NCBI GenBank assembly: GCA_047967505.1
Contig: CM106540.1
DNA: 64,000 nt
Strand: one strand, 5' to 3'
From: Dipteris shenzhenensis
Lineage: Eukaryota; Polypodiophyta; Polypodiopsida; Gleicheniales
A program made the position numbers and the translations under genes. The notes below the pieces were generated by a model, which was not told the origin of the DNA, searched no databases, and saw nothing but the letters and a program-made list of their open reading frames with translations. Positions 44,601 to 46,309 of this stretch are shown here, one piece after another (within the stretch, counting starts at the first letter, position 1; each line of letters opens with the position of its first letter).

Positions 44601-44855
44601 AATGTGGAAGGTAGTGTGACATCAAAAACACCCTTTCTCCACCTACACAGCCGTCTATTAACTATACCCAAAATAAGTGAACTCACAAACACACACACAC
44701 CTGGCAAGAATGAGGGCCGTAAGGAGAAGACTTCATTTGTGGATAGCCTGCGCCTTCTTGCTCCATTGCCACCACATATGAAAGCAAGCTGGACCCTTCT
44801 GCCTCCAGTACTAAAAGATCCATCATGTAGACAGGTTGAAAGGCAAGGAGAATAG
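2446..44855 (+). CDS. RluA-type RNA pseudouridine synthase, organellar-like, 9 exons over 42.4 kb
   Basis: The predicted protein of about 500 residues would convert uridine to pseudouridine in RNA. The pieces follow the order of plant RNA pseudouridine synthases of the mitochondrial PUS3/PUS4 type: an S4-like helix region (about residues 95-130), INKPAGLAVQ (194-203), the catalytic loop HRLDKDTSG (232-240, catalytic Asp 235), KRKYWALVIG (280-289), LTGRKHQIRVHC (351-362) and GDYKYG. The N-terminus is rich in Arg, Ser and Leu and poor in acids, as in a mitochondrial presequence. Exons: 2446-2796, 9543-9752, 9941-9988, 22066-22146, 41007-41126, 41300-41401, 43990-44101, 44278-44324 and 44424-44855. 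All junctions keep frame. No stop interrupts it although four introns are filled with transposons. The end of exon 5 is the least certain point. Confidence 0.88.
2943..3200 (+). repeat. Compound (GT)n minisatellite in intron 1
   Basis: About 8 imperfect units of roughly 25-35 bp each combine a GTGTGTGT core, a TACA step, and either TTTCAC or GGGTTTTACTT followed by an A-run. It starts about 150 bp after the exon 1 donor. The regular alternation of a GT block and an A-run marks it as a tandem array rather than a plain microsatellite. Open frames across it are low-complexity. Confidence 0.8.
3201..4407. other. Intron 1 sequence, no element recognised
   Basis: Non-coding and of ordinary composition. 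Open frames of up to about 130 codons occur here, for example near 3392-3793, but none shows a recognisable motif. Confidence 0.4.
4408..5406 (-). mobile_element. Solo LTR with 5-bp target duplication
   Basis: A 999-bp unit runs from TGTTAGAAATG to CCATTCCAACA and is flanked on both sides by AAGTG (4403-4407 and 5407-5411). Related LTRs occur at 37469-38201 (same orientation), 20180-21071 (opposite) and 1-118. A TATAAAAG box is present on the - strand at 4822-4829, giving the orientation. No internal region is present, so this is the product of recombination between two LTRs. It lies in intron 1 of the host gene, antisense to it. Confidence 0.85.
5407..6914. other. Intron 1 sequence with one short duplication
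   Basis: Two 36-bp near-copies lie at 5584-5619 and 5640-5675 (AGCATATATAAA...GAATGGAAAG...ATTCAT). The rest is AT-rich with no coding similarity seen. Confidence 0.5.
6915..6979. repeat. (CT)n microsatellite
   Basis: About 65 bases of CT repeats with two interruptions. It directly abuts the zinc-knuckle fragment at 6980, as the (CT)n on the - strand abuts the homologous fragment at 8290-8650. Confidence 0.9.
6980..7216 (+). pseudogene. C-terminal zinc-knuckle fragment of a repetitive ORF, + copy
   Basis: The frame reads PCVQEIESDEHFAFKCPMHYEIRGCYHC, then RPLSSFLSY and VVHRDHL, then a stop. The pattern C...E(I/V)E(S/T)xEHF...C...YYEI resembles the Cys/His tail found after reverse transcriptase in many non-LTR retrotransposon proteins. 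A homologue lies on the - strand at 8290-8650 with the same spacing. Only the tail is present; no RT lies nearby. I call it a dispersed fragment of a retroelement or repetitive gene family, without naming the family. Confidence 0.5.
7217..7528. other. Intron 1 sequence, unassigned
   Basis: This links the zinc-knuckle fragment to the 208-bp tandem duplication. It probably belongs to the same dispersed repeat, but no motif proves it. Confidence 0.3.
7529..7921. repeat. Tandem duplication, 208-bp period
   Basis: Unit 1 begins ACTGCTAGAATATAGAGG at 7529 and unit 2 begins the same way at 7737. Both contain (CA)n, a GTGTACTAGTGTAGAAAG motif, (GAAA)n and a TATATTAACGTCC(T)CGG end followed by GGCCTCAC. 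Unit 2 is cut short near 7921. The (GAAA)n plus T-A-TTAA-rich end resembles the end at 8703-8757, so both may be termini of one repeat family. Confidence 0.8.
7922..8289. other. Intron 1 sequence between repeat copies
   Basis: Part of this continues the - strand open frame from 8290 (reading to about 8178), so it is likely the far end of the same repeat copy. No independent feature was seen. Confidence 0.3.
8290..8650 (-). pseudogene. C-terminal zinc-knuckle fragment of a repetitive ORF, - copy
   Basis: On the - strand the frame reads CTLGEIETKEHFLCACTTYYEI, then YHCLYKDG, FGPLSQLIHF and LLEMRRHRETLL. It aligns position by position with the + copy at 6980-7216 but extends about 60 codons further. 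Upstream on the - strand it runs directly into (CT)n and (C)n, then into a sequence that is the end of another repeat. The frame stays open through the microsatellite (poly Ser-Leu and Pro), which is chance low complexity. Confidence 0.5.
8651..8757. repeat. (GA)n-(G)n-(GAAA)n tract plus repeat end
   Basis: (GA)n at 8655-8687, a G-run to 8701 and (GAAA)n to 8719 are followed by TTTATTAAAGTC(T)TT and GGGCCTATGAGAC. The last part matches the unit end at about 7690-7731. On the - strand this reads ...CTTTAATAAAC then TTTC repeats, which looks like the 3' end of a retroposon with a simple-repeat tail. Confidence 0.65.
8758..9300. other. Intron 1 sequence, nothing recognised
   Basis: T-rich in the second half (9050-9140), with no coding similarity seen. 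Confidence 0.35.
9301..9536. repeat. (GT)n and (CA)n arms with short direct repeat before exon 2
   Basis: GT repeats at 9305-9315 and 9371-9386 are followed within 60 bp by CACACGCGCACACGCGCACACA-type repeats (9419-9453). A 16-bp sequence, ATAACTCATAACACAA, occurs twice, at about 9492 and 9521. The tract ends 6 bases before the exon 2 acceptor (AATGCAG). Confidence 0.75.
9543..9752 (+). CDS. Pseudouridine synthase exon 2 (residues 118-187)
   Basis: Acceptor TGCAG|ATC and donor ATG|GTAAAC, both phase 0, 70 codons. It starts IPRKEIVPEGTILYLP, the end of the S4-like segment that gives the family its 'GDRIYLP' step. A variable linker follows, then EWARELVLHM, the start of the synthase domain. 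Confidence 0.85.
9941..9988 (+). CDS. Pseudouridine synthase exon 3 (residues 188-203)
   Basis: A 48-bp exon encoding DAHILAINKPAGLAVQ, the conserved first strand of RluA-type synthases (VxNKPxGLxVQ). Acceptor TGGCAG|GAT, donor CAG|GTTGGT, phase 0 on both sides. It is short but unmistakable. Confidence 0.9.
10024..10948. other. Intron 3 sequence, nothing recognised
   Basis: No element ends or protein motifs could be supported. A - strand frame near 10618-10740 reads FTRRLTKKLGQ, which weakly recalls tails of some plant gypsy polyproteins, but this is too short to call. Confidence 0.3.
10949..11230 (+). repeat. Possible LINE-type 3' end
   Basis: The block has a pyrimidine-rich stretch (CTGTTTTTTCTTCTTTCAGCC), then GTATAAAGTTTTTCAAGC and ATTAATAAAAGG, ending in an A/G-rich tail near 11215. 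This layout is typical of 3' ends of plant L1-like copies, but no ORF2 motif accompanies it and no target duplication was found. Confidence 0.3.
11274..11278. repeat. Target site duplication (left) of the chromodomain-type element
   Basis: GGAGC directly precedes the left LTR TG and recurs at 19920-19924 directly after the right LTR. Five bases is the usual integrase stagger of Ty3/gypsy elements. Confidence 0.8.
11279..12867 (-). repeat. 3' LTR of the chromodomain-type element
   Basis: 1589 bp, from TGAAACTGGCC to CCCCATGACA in + reading, so TG...CA is intact. It aligns along its whole length with 17883-19919 except for the insertion there. The purine-rich PPT lies just inside it at 12868-12879. 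Confidence 0.88.
12868..12879 (-). promoter_or_regulatory. Polypurine tract
   Basis: On the - strand this reads AAGAGAGGGGTA directly before the 3' LTR (TGTCATGG). It is the expected plus-strand primer of reverse transcription. Confidence 0.75.
13193..13400 (-). pseudogene. Chromodomain-like C-terminus of the integrase
   Basis: On the - strand the frame gives YLVKFQNYPSLDAKWMEE followed by ILQLYLDAF. This matches the 'YLVKWKGYPxxEATWE' pattern of the chromodomain that ends integrase in plant chromoviruses. It is separated from the integrase core by a deletion near 13400: the intervening integrase C-terminal region is missing and the frame shifts. Confidence 0.65.
13401..14004 (-). pseudogene. 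Gypsy integrase (zinc-binding and core), 3' truncated
   Basis: An HHCC-type region (ending CVVCQKVKFDRQK) is followed by the catalytic core: the first Asp in SIAMDFV, the second in INDRDP, and the Glu expected in the HPQSDGQSEQEN segment. Coding similarity stops right after that motif, where sequence encoding the end of the core and the C-terminal domain has been lost. The protein would insert the cDNA into the genome; this copy cannot. Confidence 0.85.
14050..14634 (-). pseudogene. Gypsy RNase H domain
   Basis: The frame reads FAVTCDACGNSIGGTL, then ETY-type EKEMLAVMHAL, then FYVQTNHLSLRYF and VADALSRKP, the standard order of Ty3-type RNase H and its linker to integrase. The catalytic 'TDH' step appears as TNH, a probable inactivating change. 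It joins the RT at 14647 with a frame break. Confidence 0.85.
14647..15573 (-). pseudogene. Gypsy reverse transcriptase
   Basis: About 308 codons remain open. The motifs run in order: VLLVQKKDGSWRMCINYR, IPRIDDILDRL, SRIDLKSGYHQIRI, MPFGLTNAPATF and the catalytic box FFDDIIVFS (plus-strand 14924-14944, usually YxDD), then the thumb and connection (FLGLCSYYRRFI). This is the best-preserved part of the element. Confidence 0.9.
15610..16071 (-). pseudogene. Gypsy aspartic protease
   Basis: The flap and second half are clear (ECDALLGMPWMY, the 'DxILGMDWL' motif). The catalytic triplet, normally DSG or DTG, reads NSG in FFNSGAKANFI, so this copy lacks the catalytic Asp. It lies between gag and RT as expected. 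Confidence 0.8.
16140..17769 (-). pseudogene. Gypsy gag, several frames
   Basis: An ATG at 17769 opens MVSTDEQESSTT. A Gln/Pro-rich stretch follows, then the retrotransposon gag domain around 16860-16530 (KWYTNLMLHGDAPATW, FKQVFSSTW) and its tail near 16560-16320. A degenerate zinc knuckle lies at about 16170-16215: it reads SFICKGEGHRSYDC, with the first Cys of CCHC replaced by Ser. At least three frame changes break it. Confidence 0.75.
17866..17881 (-). promoter_or_regulatory. Primer binding site, tRNA-Glu type
   Basis: On the - strand it reads TGGTTCCATTGCCGGT, one base inside the 5' LTR. It matches the 3' end of plant nuclear tRNA-Glu, as I recall it, at 14 of 16 positions. Chromoviruses more often use initiator tRNA-Met. 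Confidence 0.6.
17883..19919 (-). repeat. 5' LTR of the chromodomain-type element, with insertion
   Basis: 2037 bp, aligning with the left LTR except for a 449-bp gain at 18259-18707. Its termini are mutated to TC...TG. The target duplication GGAGC follows at 19920. Confidence 0.85.
18259..18703. mobile_element. 445-bp insertion of unknown type inside the LTR
   Basis: The left LTR has an uninterrupted GTGCACTTAACCC at this point. Here ACTT occurs on both sides (18255-18258 and 18704-18707), a 4-bp target duplication. The ends are CCTTTTCC and CACAAGGAA, which share only a very short inverted match. No coding sequence was seen. It could be a small non-autonomous DNA element or filler DNA. Confidence 0.6.
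19925..20179. other. Intron 3 sequence, nothing recognised
   Basis: This lies between the chromodomain-type element and the next LTR relative. No motif was seen. Confidence 0.3.
20180..21071 (+). repeat. LTR relative of the solo-LTR family, + orientation
   Basis: From about 20300 it parallels the reverse complement of the solo LTR at 4408-5406. Shared parts are the G-rich GGCTGG(G/C) stretches, a CTTATAAAAGGAGAGGCCTCAGGCCTCATTT block (TATA at 20539-20546), and an end resembling GTGC(G/A)TACCCT...TTTCTGTCA. The 5' boundary is unclear and no target duplication was found. No internal coding region follows that I can assign to it. Confidence 0.55.
21289..21561. repeat. Segmental duplicate A (partner at 26170-26362)
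   Basis: GAAACTCAGTAT(G/C)AAGAC and the TGTGTGGGTGTGTGGATTTG block, then TGAGATTGAAACTGCAC and GGATGAGTTTGGG, occur in the same order in both copies with small gaps. Copy A includes about 80 extra bases in the middle. One copy lies in intron 3 and the other in intron 4, on either side of exon 4. Confidence 0.75.
21562..22065. other. End of intron 3
   Basis: Ordinary intron sequence leading to the acceptor GAACAG|GGT at 22065. No element was seen. Confidence 0.4.
22066..22146 (+). CDS. Pseudouridine synthase exon 4 (residues 204-230)
   Basis: 27 codons read GGVGVGRNLDSLLG and then DYDESPKL, the conserved link from the NKPxGLxVQ strand to the catalytic HRLD loop. Donor CTA|GTGAGT, acceptor AACAG|GGT, phase 0. 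It is isolated by a 12.1-kb intron upstream and an 18.9-kb intron downstream. Confidence 0.9.
22147..22640. other. Start of intron 4
   Basis: It holds an 11-base G run at 22321-22331 next to TG-rich sequence, and ends in the LINE target site GGATATCTGAGTTT (22627-22640). No coding similarity was seen. Confidence 0.4.
22747..23457 (-). pseudogene. LINE ORF2 zinc-binding region and C-terminus
   Basis: KITLFFWLSIHGGIAVNLWR, then CPRCHSAEESVRHCLWDC, match the plant zf-RVT pattern (FFLW...CPxCxxxxETxxHxLxxC). The following frame (SSWHIWRARC...SPFFSEVATGLRWHY) is the usual tail. Frame breaks lie near 23130 and 23030. Confidence 0.85.
23458..24370 (-). pseudogene. LINE ORF2 region distal to the RT core
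   Basis: The frame reads SPHWIFTSASLRSLASPL and KAWGSFRNTPP, then RLPEDQRLQSVSQ, a region lying between RT and zf-RVT in plant LINEs. It joins directly to the RT start near 24350, so the catalytic palm and thumb of RT are absent. Confidence 0.7.
24340..24898 (-). pseudogene. LINE reverse transcriptase, N-terminal part only
   Basis: ALHKGKCPGFDGLTPFFTASW and LIHLIPKGG, then SHWRPI, are RT fingers motifs. Immediately after HWRPI the family sequence stops. The expected FVKGR, DxxKAYD and FADD motifs are all absent: an internal deletion of several hundred bases or more. Confidence 0.85.
25117..26027 (-). pseudogene. LINE endonuclease (EEP/APE-like)
   Basis: LDMLFLQEHKL (catalytic Glu) is followed, after a frame break near 25680, by GFLNLYAPN, WIIGGDFNMVE (catalytic Asp and Asn), then ARIDRFYVDDW and STSNHFPVVLSI (catalytic His). 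The order and spacing fit the apurinic-like endonuclease that nicks the target site in L1-type elements. Confidence 0.88.
26028..26142 (-). other. Truncated 5' part of the LINE
   Basis: A Pro/Arg-rich frame precedes the endonuclease (TAPQAPPQTRAPPPPRA). It is probably the link between ORF1 and ORF2 or the start of ORF2, cut off by 5' truncation at 26142. Confidence 0.45.
26170..26362. repeat. Segmental duplicate B (partner at 21289-21561)
   Basis: See the copy at 21289. This copy begins 14 bases after the right LINE target duplication. Homology with copy A reaches no further left than the 'agaaactcagtat' step. Confidence 0.7.
26363..27959. other. Intron 4 sequence, no element recognised
   Basis: AT-rich from 26500 to 27030, then T/G-rich. 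A - strand frame at 27288-27031 (SLPLPEVLQMLAEIKTNL, then LRNEIKVLRDNKSKL) could form a coiled coil, possibly an N-terminal gag piece, but no domain is recognisable. Confidence 0.35.
27960..28085 (-). pseudogene. Gypsy gag remnant, distal half
   Basis: This is the continuation of the gag fragment at 36795-37468; the two were one sequence before the copia-type element inserted at CATAA. On the - strand the rejoined frame passes FARIYDATMKPAKG and reaches KRKFTHQ, then a stop. A 27-bp tandem duplication (27976-28002 and 28003-28029) creates that stop. Confidence 0.6.
28081..28085. repeat. Target site duplication (left) of the gag-only copia-type element
   Basis: CATAA precedes the LTR TG at 28086 and recurs at 36795-36799 right after the other LTR ends in CA. 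Confidence 0.9.
28086..28360 (+). repeat. 5' LTR of the gag-only element
   Basis: 275 bp, TGATGGGATATC to CTTCTTCAACA, near-identical to 36520-36794. Confidence 0.92.
28361..28372 (+). promoter_or_regulatory. Primer binding site, tRNA-iMet
   Basis: TGGTATCAGAGC follows the LTR without a spacer and matches the 3' end of plant initiator tRNA-Met, the usual copia primer. Confidence 0.92.
28373..28877 (+). other. Leader of the gag-only element
   Basis: About 0.5 kb between PBS and the nested insertion, with a TCATCATC-type serine-coding stretch near 28405-28440. No conserved protein was seen. The leader resumes at 34975 on the other side of the nested element. Confidence 0.5.
28883..29136 (-). 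repeat. 3' LTR of the nested copia element
   Basis: 254 bp. The PPT is just inside it at about 29137-29156 (CCACGGGGGTT on the - strand). It differs from the other LTR at four positions including a 1-bp indel. Confidence 0.92.
29184..29537 (-). pseudogene. Copia RNase H, C-terminal part
   Basis: VATSS-type MATSSCEAEYRAA, then FTDSQSALALAKNPVFHARTKHIE and VADIFTKAL, are the standard copia RNase H end. The frame is shifted relative to the RT frame at about 29530. Confidence 0.9.
29538..31560 (-). pseudogene. Copia integrase C-terminus, reverse transcriptase and start of RNase H
   Basis: A long open frame runs from FWMEALMCANYVLNRCPTKAL and the LTPYEAWHGRKPSVAHLRVF integrase tail, through RT (KAIGTKRVYEIKRKADG, FAPTSRMTTIRCMIA, HQLDIKTAFLHGDL, KALYGLKQAPRAWYE, LYVDDMLLTG), to the first RNase H block (CDSDWAGC). 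The YVDD box lies near 30107-30118. About 670 residues of real coding sequence are intact. Near 31450-31560 the best integrase frame is the neighbouring one, so at least one frameshift lies there. Confidence 0.92.
31566..31928. mobile_element. About 0.36-kb insertion in copia integrase
   Basis: On the - strand integrase reads LRTDRGGE up to about 31928 and resumes with SFVSNMSKEYHAYL at about 31560, two parts that are adjacent in the copia family. The sequence between is AT-rich and has no coding similarity. Exact ends and a target duplication could not be fixed. Confidence 0.65.
31929..32430 (-). pseudogene. Copia GAG-pre-integrase and integrase core start
   Basis: WHARFGHLNFRSLLHL with CEGCILGKMHR is the zinc-binding domain. 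LIHSDVCGPMRTPSIGG and YFVTFIDDFSRFTW give the first catalytic Asp region, and LRTDRGGE the second. It is interrupted by the 0.36-kb insertion. Confidence 0.9.
32431..33420 (-). pseudogene. Copia gag (distal), zinc knuckle and protease
   Basis: DYLTKVKDLREQLASV begins the copia gag (UBN2-type) distal half. The zinc knuckle CNYCRKPGHYINEC is intact. The protease site WYFDSGASKHIT has the catalytic DSG, followed by the VLWVPGIKKNLLSVSA segment typical of copia. It is open for over 300 codons, then frameshifted to the pre-integrase frame near 32430. Confidence 0.92.
33380..33734 (-). pseudogene. Copia gag, N-terminal part with one stop
   Basis: An ATG at 33734 opens MAERDVFGLLSAEDKLDG, then NYPLWSYMM and a TGA stop at about 33652, after which the frame continues VLVAKGFWGIVDGTQLC and ARAAWESLANLYQ. 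This is the usual start of copia gag (DGxNYxxWSxxM...W..LxxxY). A frameshift near 33390 links it to the distal part. Confidence 0.85.
33735..34702 (-). other. GC-rich leader of the nested copia element
   Basis: Nearly 1 kb between PBS and gag. From about 34170 to 34660 it is far richer in G and C than its surroundings and built from loose repeats of CAGGGCGACGGC, GCTCCACG and ACGGGC. Frames on both strands are open but low-complexity. Confidence 0.6.
34703..34714 (-). promoter_or_regulatory. Primer binding site, tRNA-iMet
   Basis: The + strand reads GCTCTGATACCA, so the - strand gives TGGTATCAGAGC, two bases inside the 5' LTR. Confidence 0.92.
34717..34969 (-). repeat. 5' LTR of the nested copia element
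   Basis: 253 bp, matching 28883-29136. It is followed by the target duplication GATCA at 34970-34974. Confidence 0.92.
35307..36149 (+). pseudogene. Copia-type gag of the gag-only element, one internal stop
   Basis: An ATG at 35307 opens MATFLNIDKFNGKGFHTW. The UBN2 gag domain follows (LWELVKPAS, EAWQKLDIIFGASS, MPEDYDHVVTTLKNLP), then a TGA at 35892-35894. The same frame continues to the zinc knuckle CKHCGKTNHLSKDC and a second, defective knuckle (CKYFGKNNHHEKFC, where Phe replaces the second Cys). It ends at 36149 without entering pol. The product would form virus-like particles; whether the single stop abolishes it is unknown. Confidence 0.88.
36150..36519 (+). other. 3' non-coding part of the gag-only element
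   Basis: No pol similarity was seen. It ends with the purine tract GAGGGAGGGT at 36510-36519, next to the LTR. Confidence 0.6.
36520..36794 (+). repeat. 3' LTR of the gag-only element
   Basis: 275 bp, followed by the target duplication CATAA (36795-36799). Confidence 0.92.
36795..37468 (-). pseudogene. Gypsy gag remnant, proximal half
   Basis: On the - strand an open frame begins beside the LTR at 37468 (DDQGLYDDLVTKHTFQDFL) and runs through QQFKTLEAS. After a frameshift near 37110 it continues AVGYLSRKALQWWKEL and FKKEFLKKEDYNIV, then LPNSYKLEVKNNK, the core of the retrotransposon gag domain. It continues at 28085 beyond the inserted element. No PBS or leader separates it from the neighbouring LTR, so that LTR may be a separate insertion. 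Confidence 0.8.
37469..38201 (-). repeat. LTR fragment of the solo-LTR family
   Basis: It starts TGTTAGAAATGACCCAACA exactly like the solo LTR at 4408 and follows it through the Gly/Cys-rich region and the TATA box (- strand, 37944-37951). Near 38201 (GACACGTGGCAG) the match stops and copia sequence begins, so the outer end is missing. Confidence 0.75.
38878..39175 (+). pseudogene. Copia gag N-terminus
   Basis: MASSGSEGGSLLNIKKLEG, then FAIWQKQCYNVLLQK, then DWESVDELACSTIMLSI and ENTAWDMWKSM, the usual beginning of copia gag. It breaks at about 39165 where the next part belongs to the region before integrase. Confidence 0.8.
39166..39756 (+). pseudogene. Copia pre-integrase and integrase start
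   Basis: GIGDVKLAFSDGT and VRYVPKLKKNLVSTGQL follow the (missing) protease. SLWHGRLGHMSVKGMQ with CEHCIFGKHSQSP is the zinc-binding domain. LDLVHSDVC, then YFVTFIDDATRKVGVYFI, begins the core. It ends by deletion to the RNase H tail. Confidence 0.88.
39757..39838 (+). pseudogene. Copia RNase H C-terminal end
   Basis: In a shifted frame it reads VHTDDNPADLLTKSLNPQRF, the standard copia C-terminus, joined directly to integrase by deletion. Confidence 0.8.
39922..39932 (+). promoter_or_regulatory. Polypurine tract
   Basis: AAGTGGGAGAT directly precedes the LTR start TGTTGGGG, the typical copia PPT. Confidence 0.8.
39933..40330 (+). repeat. 3' LTR of the deleted copia element, end uncertain
   Basis: It starts TGTTGGGGATAAAGGC. 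A TATAAAA box is at 40014-40020, and the transcript-start region is followed by pyrimidine-rich sequence. The far end was placed near 40330 only because the next recognisable sequence starts at about 40396. Confidence 0.55.
40396..40735 (+). pseudogene. Copia integrase fragment
   Basis: EYLLWSSQQFFEKKGITHQF, then YTPQQNGKNE, is the core end; after frameshifts come LPHNFWMEA, HILNKYSMKALKLMTPYQAW and GYFRKFG, the integrase C-terminal segment. It begins just after the point where the element at 39166-39756 loses integrase, but lies outside that element's LTR, so it is a second copy or a rearranged piece. Confidence 0.8.
40733..40905. repeat. Imperfect tandem duplication, about 96-bp period
   Basis: GTGTCTC(A/T)TA(G/T)CTGCAAGAA and AATTTTGGTGT(C/T)GAAAGGAG, then TTTGTGAGCTGA, occur in the same order at 40732-40815 and 40828-40905, ending 35 bases before a decoy splice acceptor. 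Confidence 0.7.
41007..41126 (+). CDS. Pseudouridine synthase exon 5 with catalytic loop (residues 231-270)
   Basis: It encodes VHRLDKDTSGVMIIGRTQES and then LLHDLFRAKTES. HRLD carries the catalytic Asp of RluA-type synthases. The acceptor is GCCAG|GTC. I place the 3' end at AAG|GCATGC (41126), a GC donor, because it keeps phase 0 with exon 6 and gives a spacer of family-like length. The alternative is a GT donor at 41155 (GAT|GTTAGC), which adds nine residues. The first GT in good context (TCTG|GTTGTA) would shift the frame. Confidence 0.8.
41300..41401 (+). CDS. Pseudouridine synthase exon 6 (residues 271-304)
   Basis: 34 codons, DTVLHDRIIKRKYWALVIG then INASLKK, the conserved 'KRKYWALVxG...IxAPLxK' block. 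Acceptor TTTCAG|GAT, donor AAG|GTATGT, phase 0. Confidence 0.9.
41402..42880. other. Intron 6, first part
   Basis: It contains a loose duplication (CAGTTTTACAA(A)GACCA(A/G)CATG at about 41611 and 41694) and an exact 20-bp tandem duplication at 42357-42396. No coding similarity can be supported. Confidence 0.4.
42881..43730 (+). pseudogene. Possible decayed retroelement coding remnant in intron 6
   Basis: Open stretches at 42892-43083 and 43224-43511 are Trp-rich (IQRWKMDICYSLL, AIWHLLRSDHWIF, AIWEACWKALKW). This recalls the region after RT in LINE ORF2 proteins, but no diagnostic motif is present. It could equally be non-coding. Confidence 0.25.
42972..43075. repeat. Cluster of three perfect short inverted repeats
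   Basis: AGATGCCA-tt-TGGCATCT (42972-42989), TTGGATCTT-caa-AAGATCCAA (43005-43025) and TTGGATC-cttgctt-GATCCAA (43055-43075). Arms are 8, 9 and 7 bases and the second and third share the TTGGATC arm. Confidence 0.85.
43743..43774. repeat. T-run followed by G-run
   Basis: 21 T then 11 G. If read on the - strand it is C-run then A-run, so it may be the tail of a retroposed copy on the - strand, but no element body was identified beside it. Confidence 0.7.
43990..44101 (+). CDS. Pseudouridine synthase exon 7 (residues 305-342)
   Basis: VVLDGGKSEAIVVADDPNSE, then AITDYRVLG, the conserved 'AxTxYRVL' strand. Acceptor CTGCAG|GTT; donor CATG|GTATTG in phase 1. Confidence 0.9.
44112..44283. repeat. 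Tandem duplication covering intron 7 and its 3' splice site
   Basis: Two units of about 86 bp (44112-44197 and 44198-44283) share AAAAC(T/C)TTT, ATCTTAGT(A/G)GTA and AGCCCATTCAAAAT, and end TTGGAAGGTTGC versus ATGGACAGGTTGC. The second unit ends in the real acceptor and first bases of exon 8. The first therefore contains a decayed copy of the acceptor. Confidence 0.8.
44278..44324 (+). CDS. Pseudouridine synthase exon 8 (residues 342-357)
   Basis: 47 bp. With the last base of exon 7 it reads GCTWLELHPLTGRKHQ, the invariant 'LxPxTGRxHQ' motif that shapes the active site. Acceptor GGACAG|GTT, donor CAG|GTCTGT. Confidence 0.92.
44424..44855 (+). CDS. Pseudouridine synthase exon 9 and C-terminus (residues 358-500)
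   Basis: It opens IRVHCAQALGMPILGDYKYG, directly continuing TGRKHQ. A variable hydrophilic linker follows, then FLHLHSRLLTIPKISEL and LAPLPPHMKASWTLLP, which resemble the C-terminus of plant mitochondrial members. The stop TAG ends at 44855. Confidence 0.9.
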   Translation: MRVHCAQALGMPILGDYKYGRQIHESWPCKDDSSATVHEKLRGHEHSQSSKKSRLSLHVNVEGSVTSKTPFLHLHSRLLTIPKISELTNTHTPGKNEGRKEKTSFVDSLRLLAPLPPHMKASWTLLPPVLKDPSCRQVERQGE

Positions 44856-44949
44856 CAGCTGGAGGGCTTTCTTTGCAAGGTCCCTTTTTGGGGTTCATAC
44901 ACCCCATAGTGTGTTGGACTCTGTGGCATCATGTAACTTTCAATGTATG

Positions 44950-44955
44950 AATAAA
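44950..44955 (+). terminator. Probable polyadenylation signal
   Basis: AATAAA lies 95 bases after the stop codon, a plausible distance for a plant 3' UTR. The actual cleavage site is not known. Confidence 0.5.
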
Positions 44956-45420
44956 TCCAATTATTTTCCGCTCACACAAATATGCTTAGAATCTGATCTT
45001 TGCTGTGGAGTTTCCATAGGCAATCTGCATGTTTTAGAAATCCAAATGAAATTTGTAAGTCAACAACCAATCTAACTGAGATGAATGCAAATGTTGGAGG
45101 CATTGGTGCTCGCTTTTGTGAAATTTGAAACTAAGCATTCAAATACCAGAAAATGCTCACAAACGCTCAAATGAAAGCCAAACATTGCATGTTTGCTAAA
45201 GCAGCGTTTGCAAATGACTCTTAAAGAAGTCAGATTTCCCTGCACTTTCAACATTCACACAAATTATGGCTTCAACAACTCAAAAAGAATGAAGACTAGT
45301 CTGTGCATCCAAGAGAATCGAACTGAATGTTTCATACAACTCCAACTATAACAAATAAATAATTTTTATTCAAGAAGATCACGGTAGAATACAATGCTAG
45401 AGCAGAAATTCAAAACTATA
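44956..45420. other. Downstream flank, no gene seen
   Basis: AT-rich, and no coding similarity was recognised. Confidence 0.4.
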
Positions 45421-45830
45421 GTTAGTATACAAATTTCACTAACATAGCTAGTTTTGATTTTAGTTAGTTATTTGAAAGGTAGTTGACTCCATTAGATAGC
45501 TAGTTAGCGCTTCTACTATGGTAAACAAAAGTGTTGATAAGATTACTAGCAATGAATTGCCCTTTCTATTAAGATAACTAGTAATGCTCGTAATCTAGCT
45601 ACTAGTGCTAAACTAGCACTACTATTAGGCTAGATAGTAGTACTAGCCTAGGTGCTAGTTAGCAACCTAGCGAGTAAGTAGGAGTGATAGTAATGTAGCT
45701 AGTAGTTAGTTGCAGCTATTTTGACGAGCCAACAATATCGCCTAGCCATGTACCCTAGATACGTAGTTCTACTTAGTTATCTCGCAATACTAGTTATCTA
45801 CACTAGTAGTGGCAATTGGTTGACTATGTA
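45421..45830. repeat. CTAG/TAGT-rich degenerate repeat block 1
   Basis: Words such as CTAGT, TAGCTAG, AGTTAGT and GTAGTA recur every 5-15 bases without a fixed period. It resembles a decayed short-unit satellite. No long open frame is present. Confidence 0.65.
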
Positions 45831-46309
45831 CCAATGCATACATTATGGAGGCCCTGTAGTCATCTGGCCCTCTCAAAATACATGACTCATTTCTATTTTC
45901 TCAATGACAAAGGAAATAATATATCTCCCAAACCATTCTATCCCTATACCAAGGTATTTATAATTCATACCTGTGGTATTTACAATGATGCACTCCACTC
46001 ATAATTACATTTGCAATGATTTTCACTAATTATTCTAATTAGTGTCAAACCCACATTAATGATTACATGAAATAAAGTAGTCGACATCAAAAGATTGACA
46101 AGTCGCAACGAGAGTAGTCGCAAAGAGCCGTCTCTCCCCACCAACTTCTTTGTCACGCTTCTTGGTTCTTTGTCTCCATGGTTAGCTTTTGTCACCTCGC
46201 GGGTCCTACAAATCCTCCCACAGGTTTCAAAACAAAATATCATTTTTTTTTTTCACAGTACTCTCAAATCGCATTTTCAGGAAAACATCTTGGACTCAAA
46301 GTAACAAGG
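45831..46309. other. Spacer between the CTAG-rich blocks
   Basis: Ordinary sequence with no feature recognised. Confidence 0.35.
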
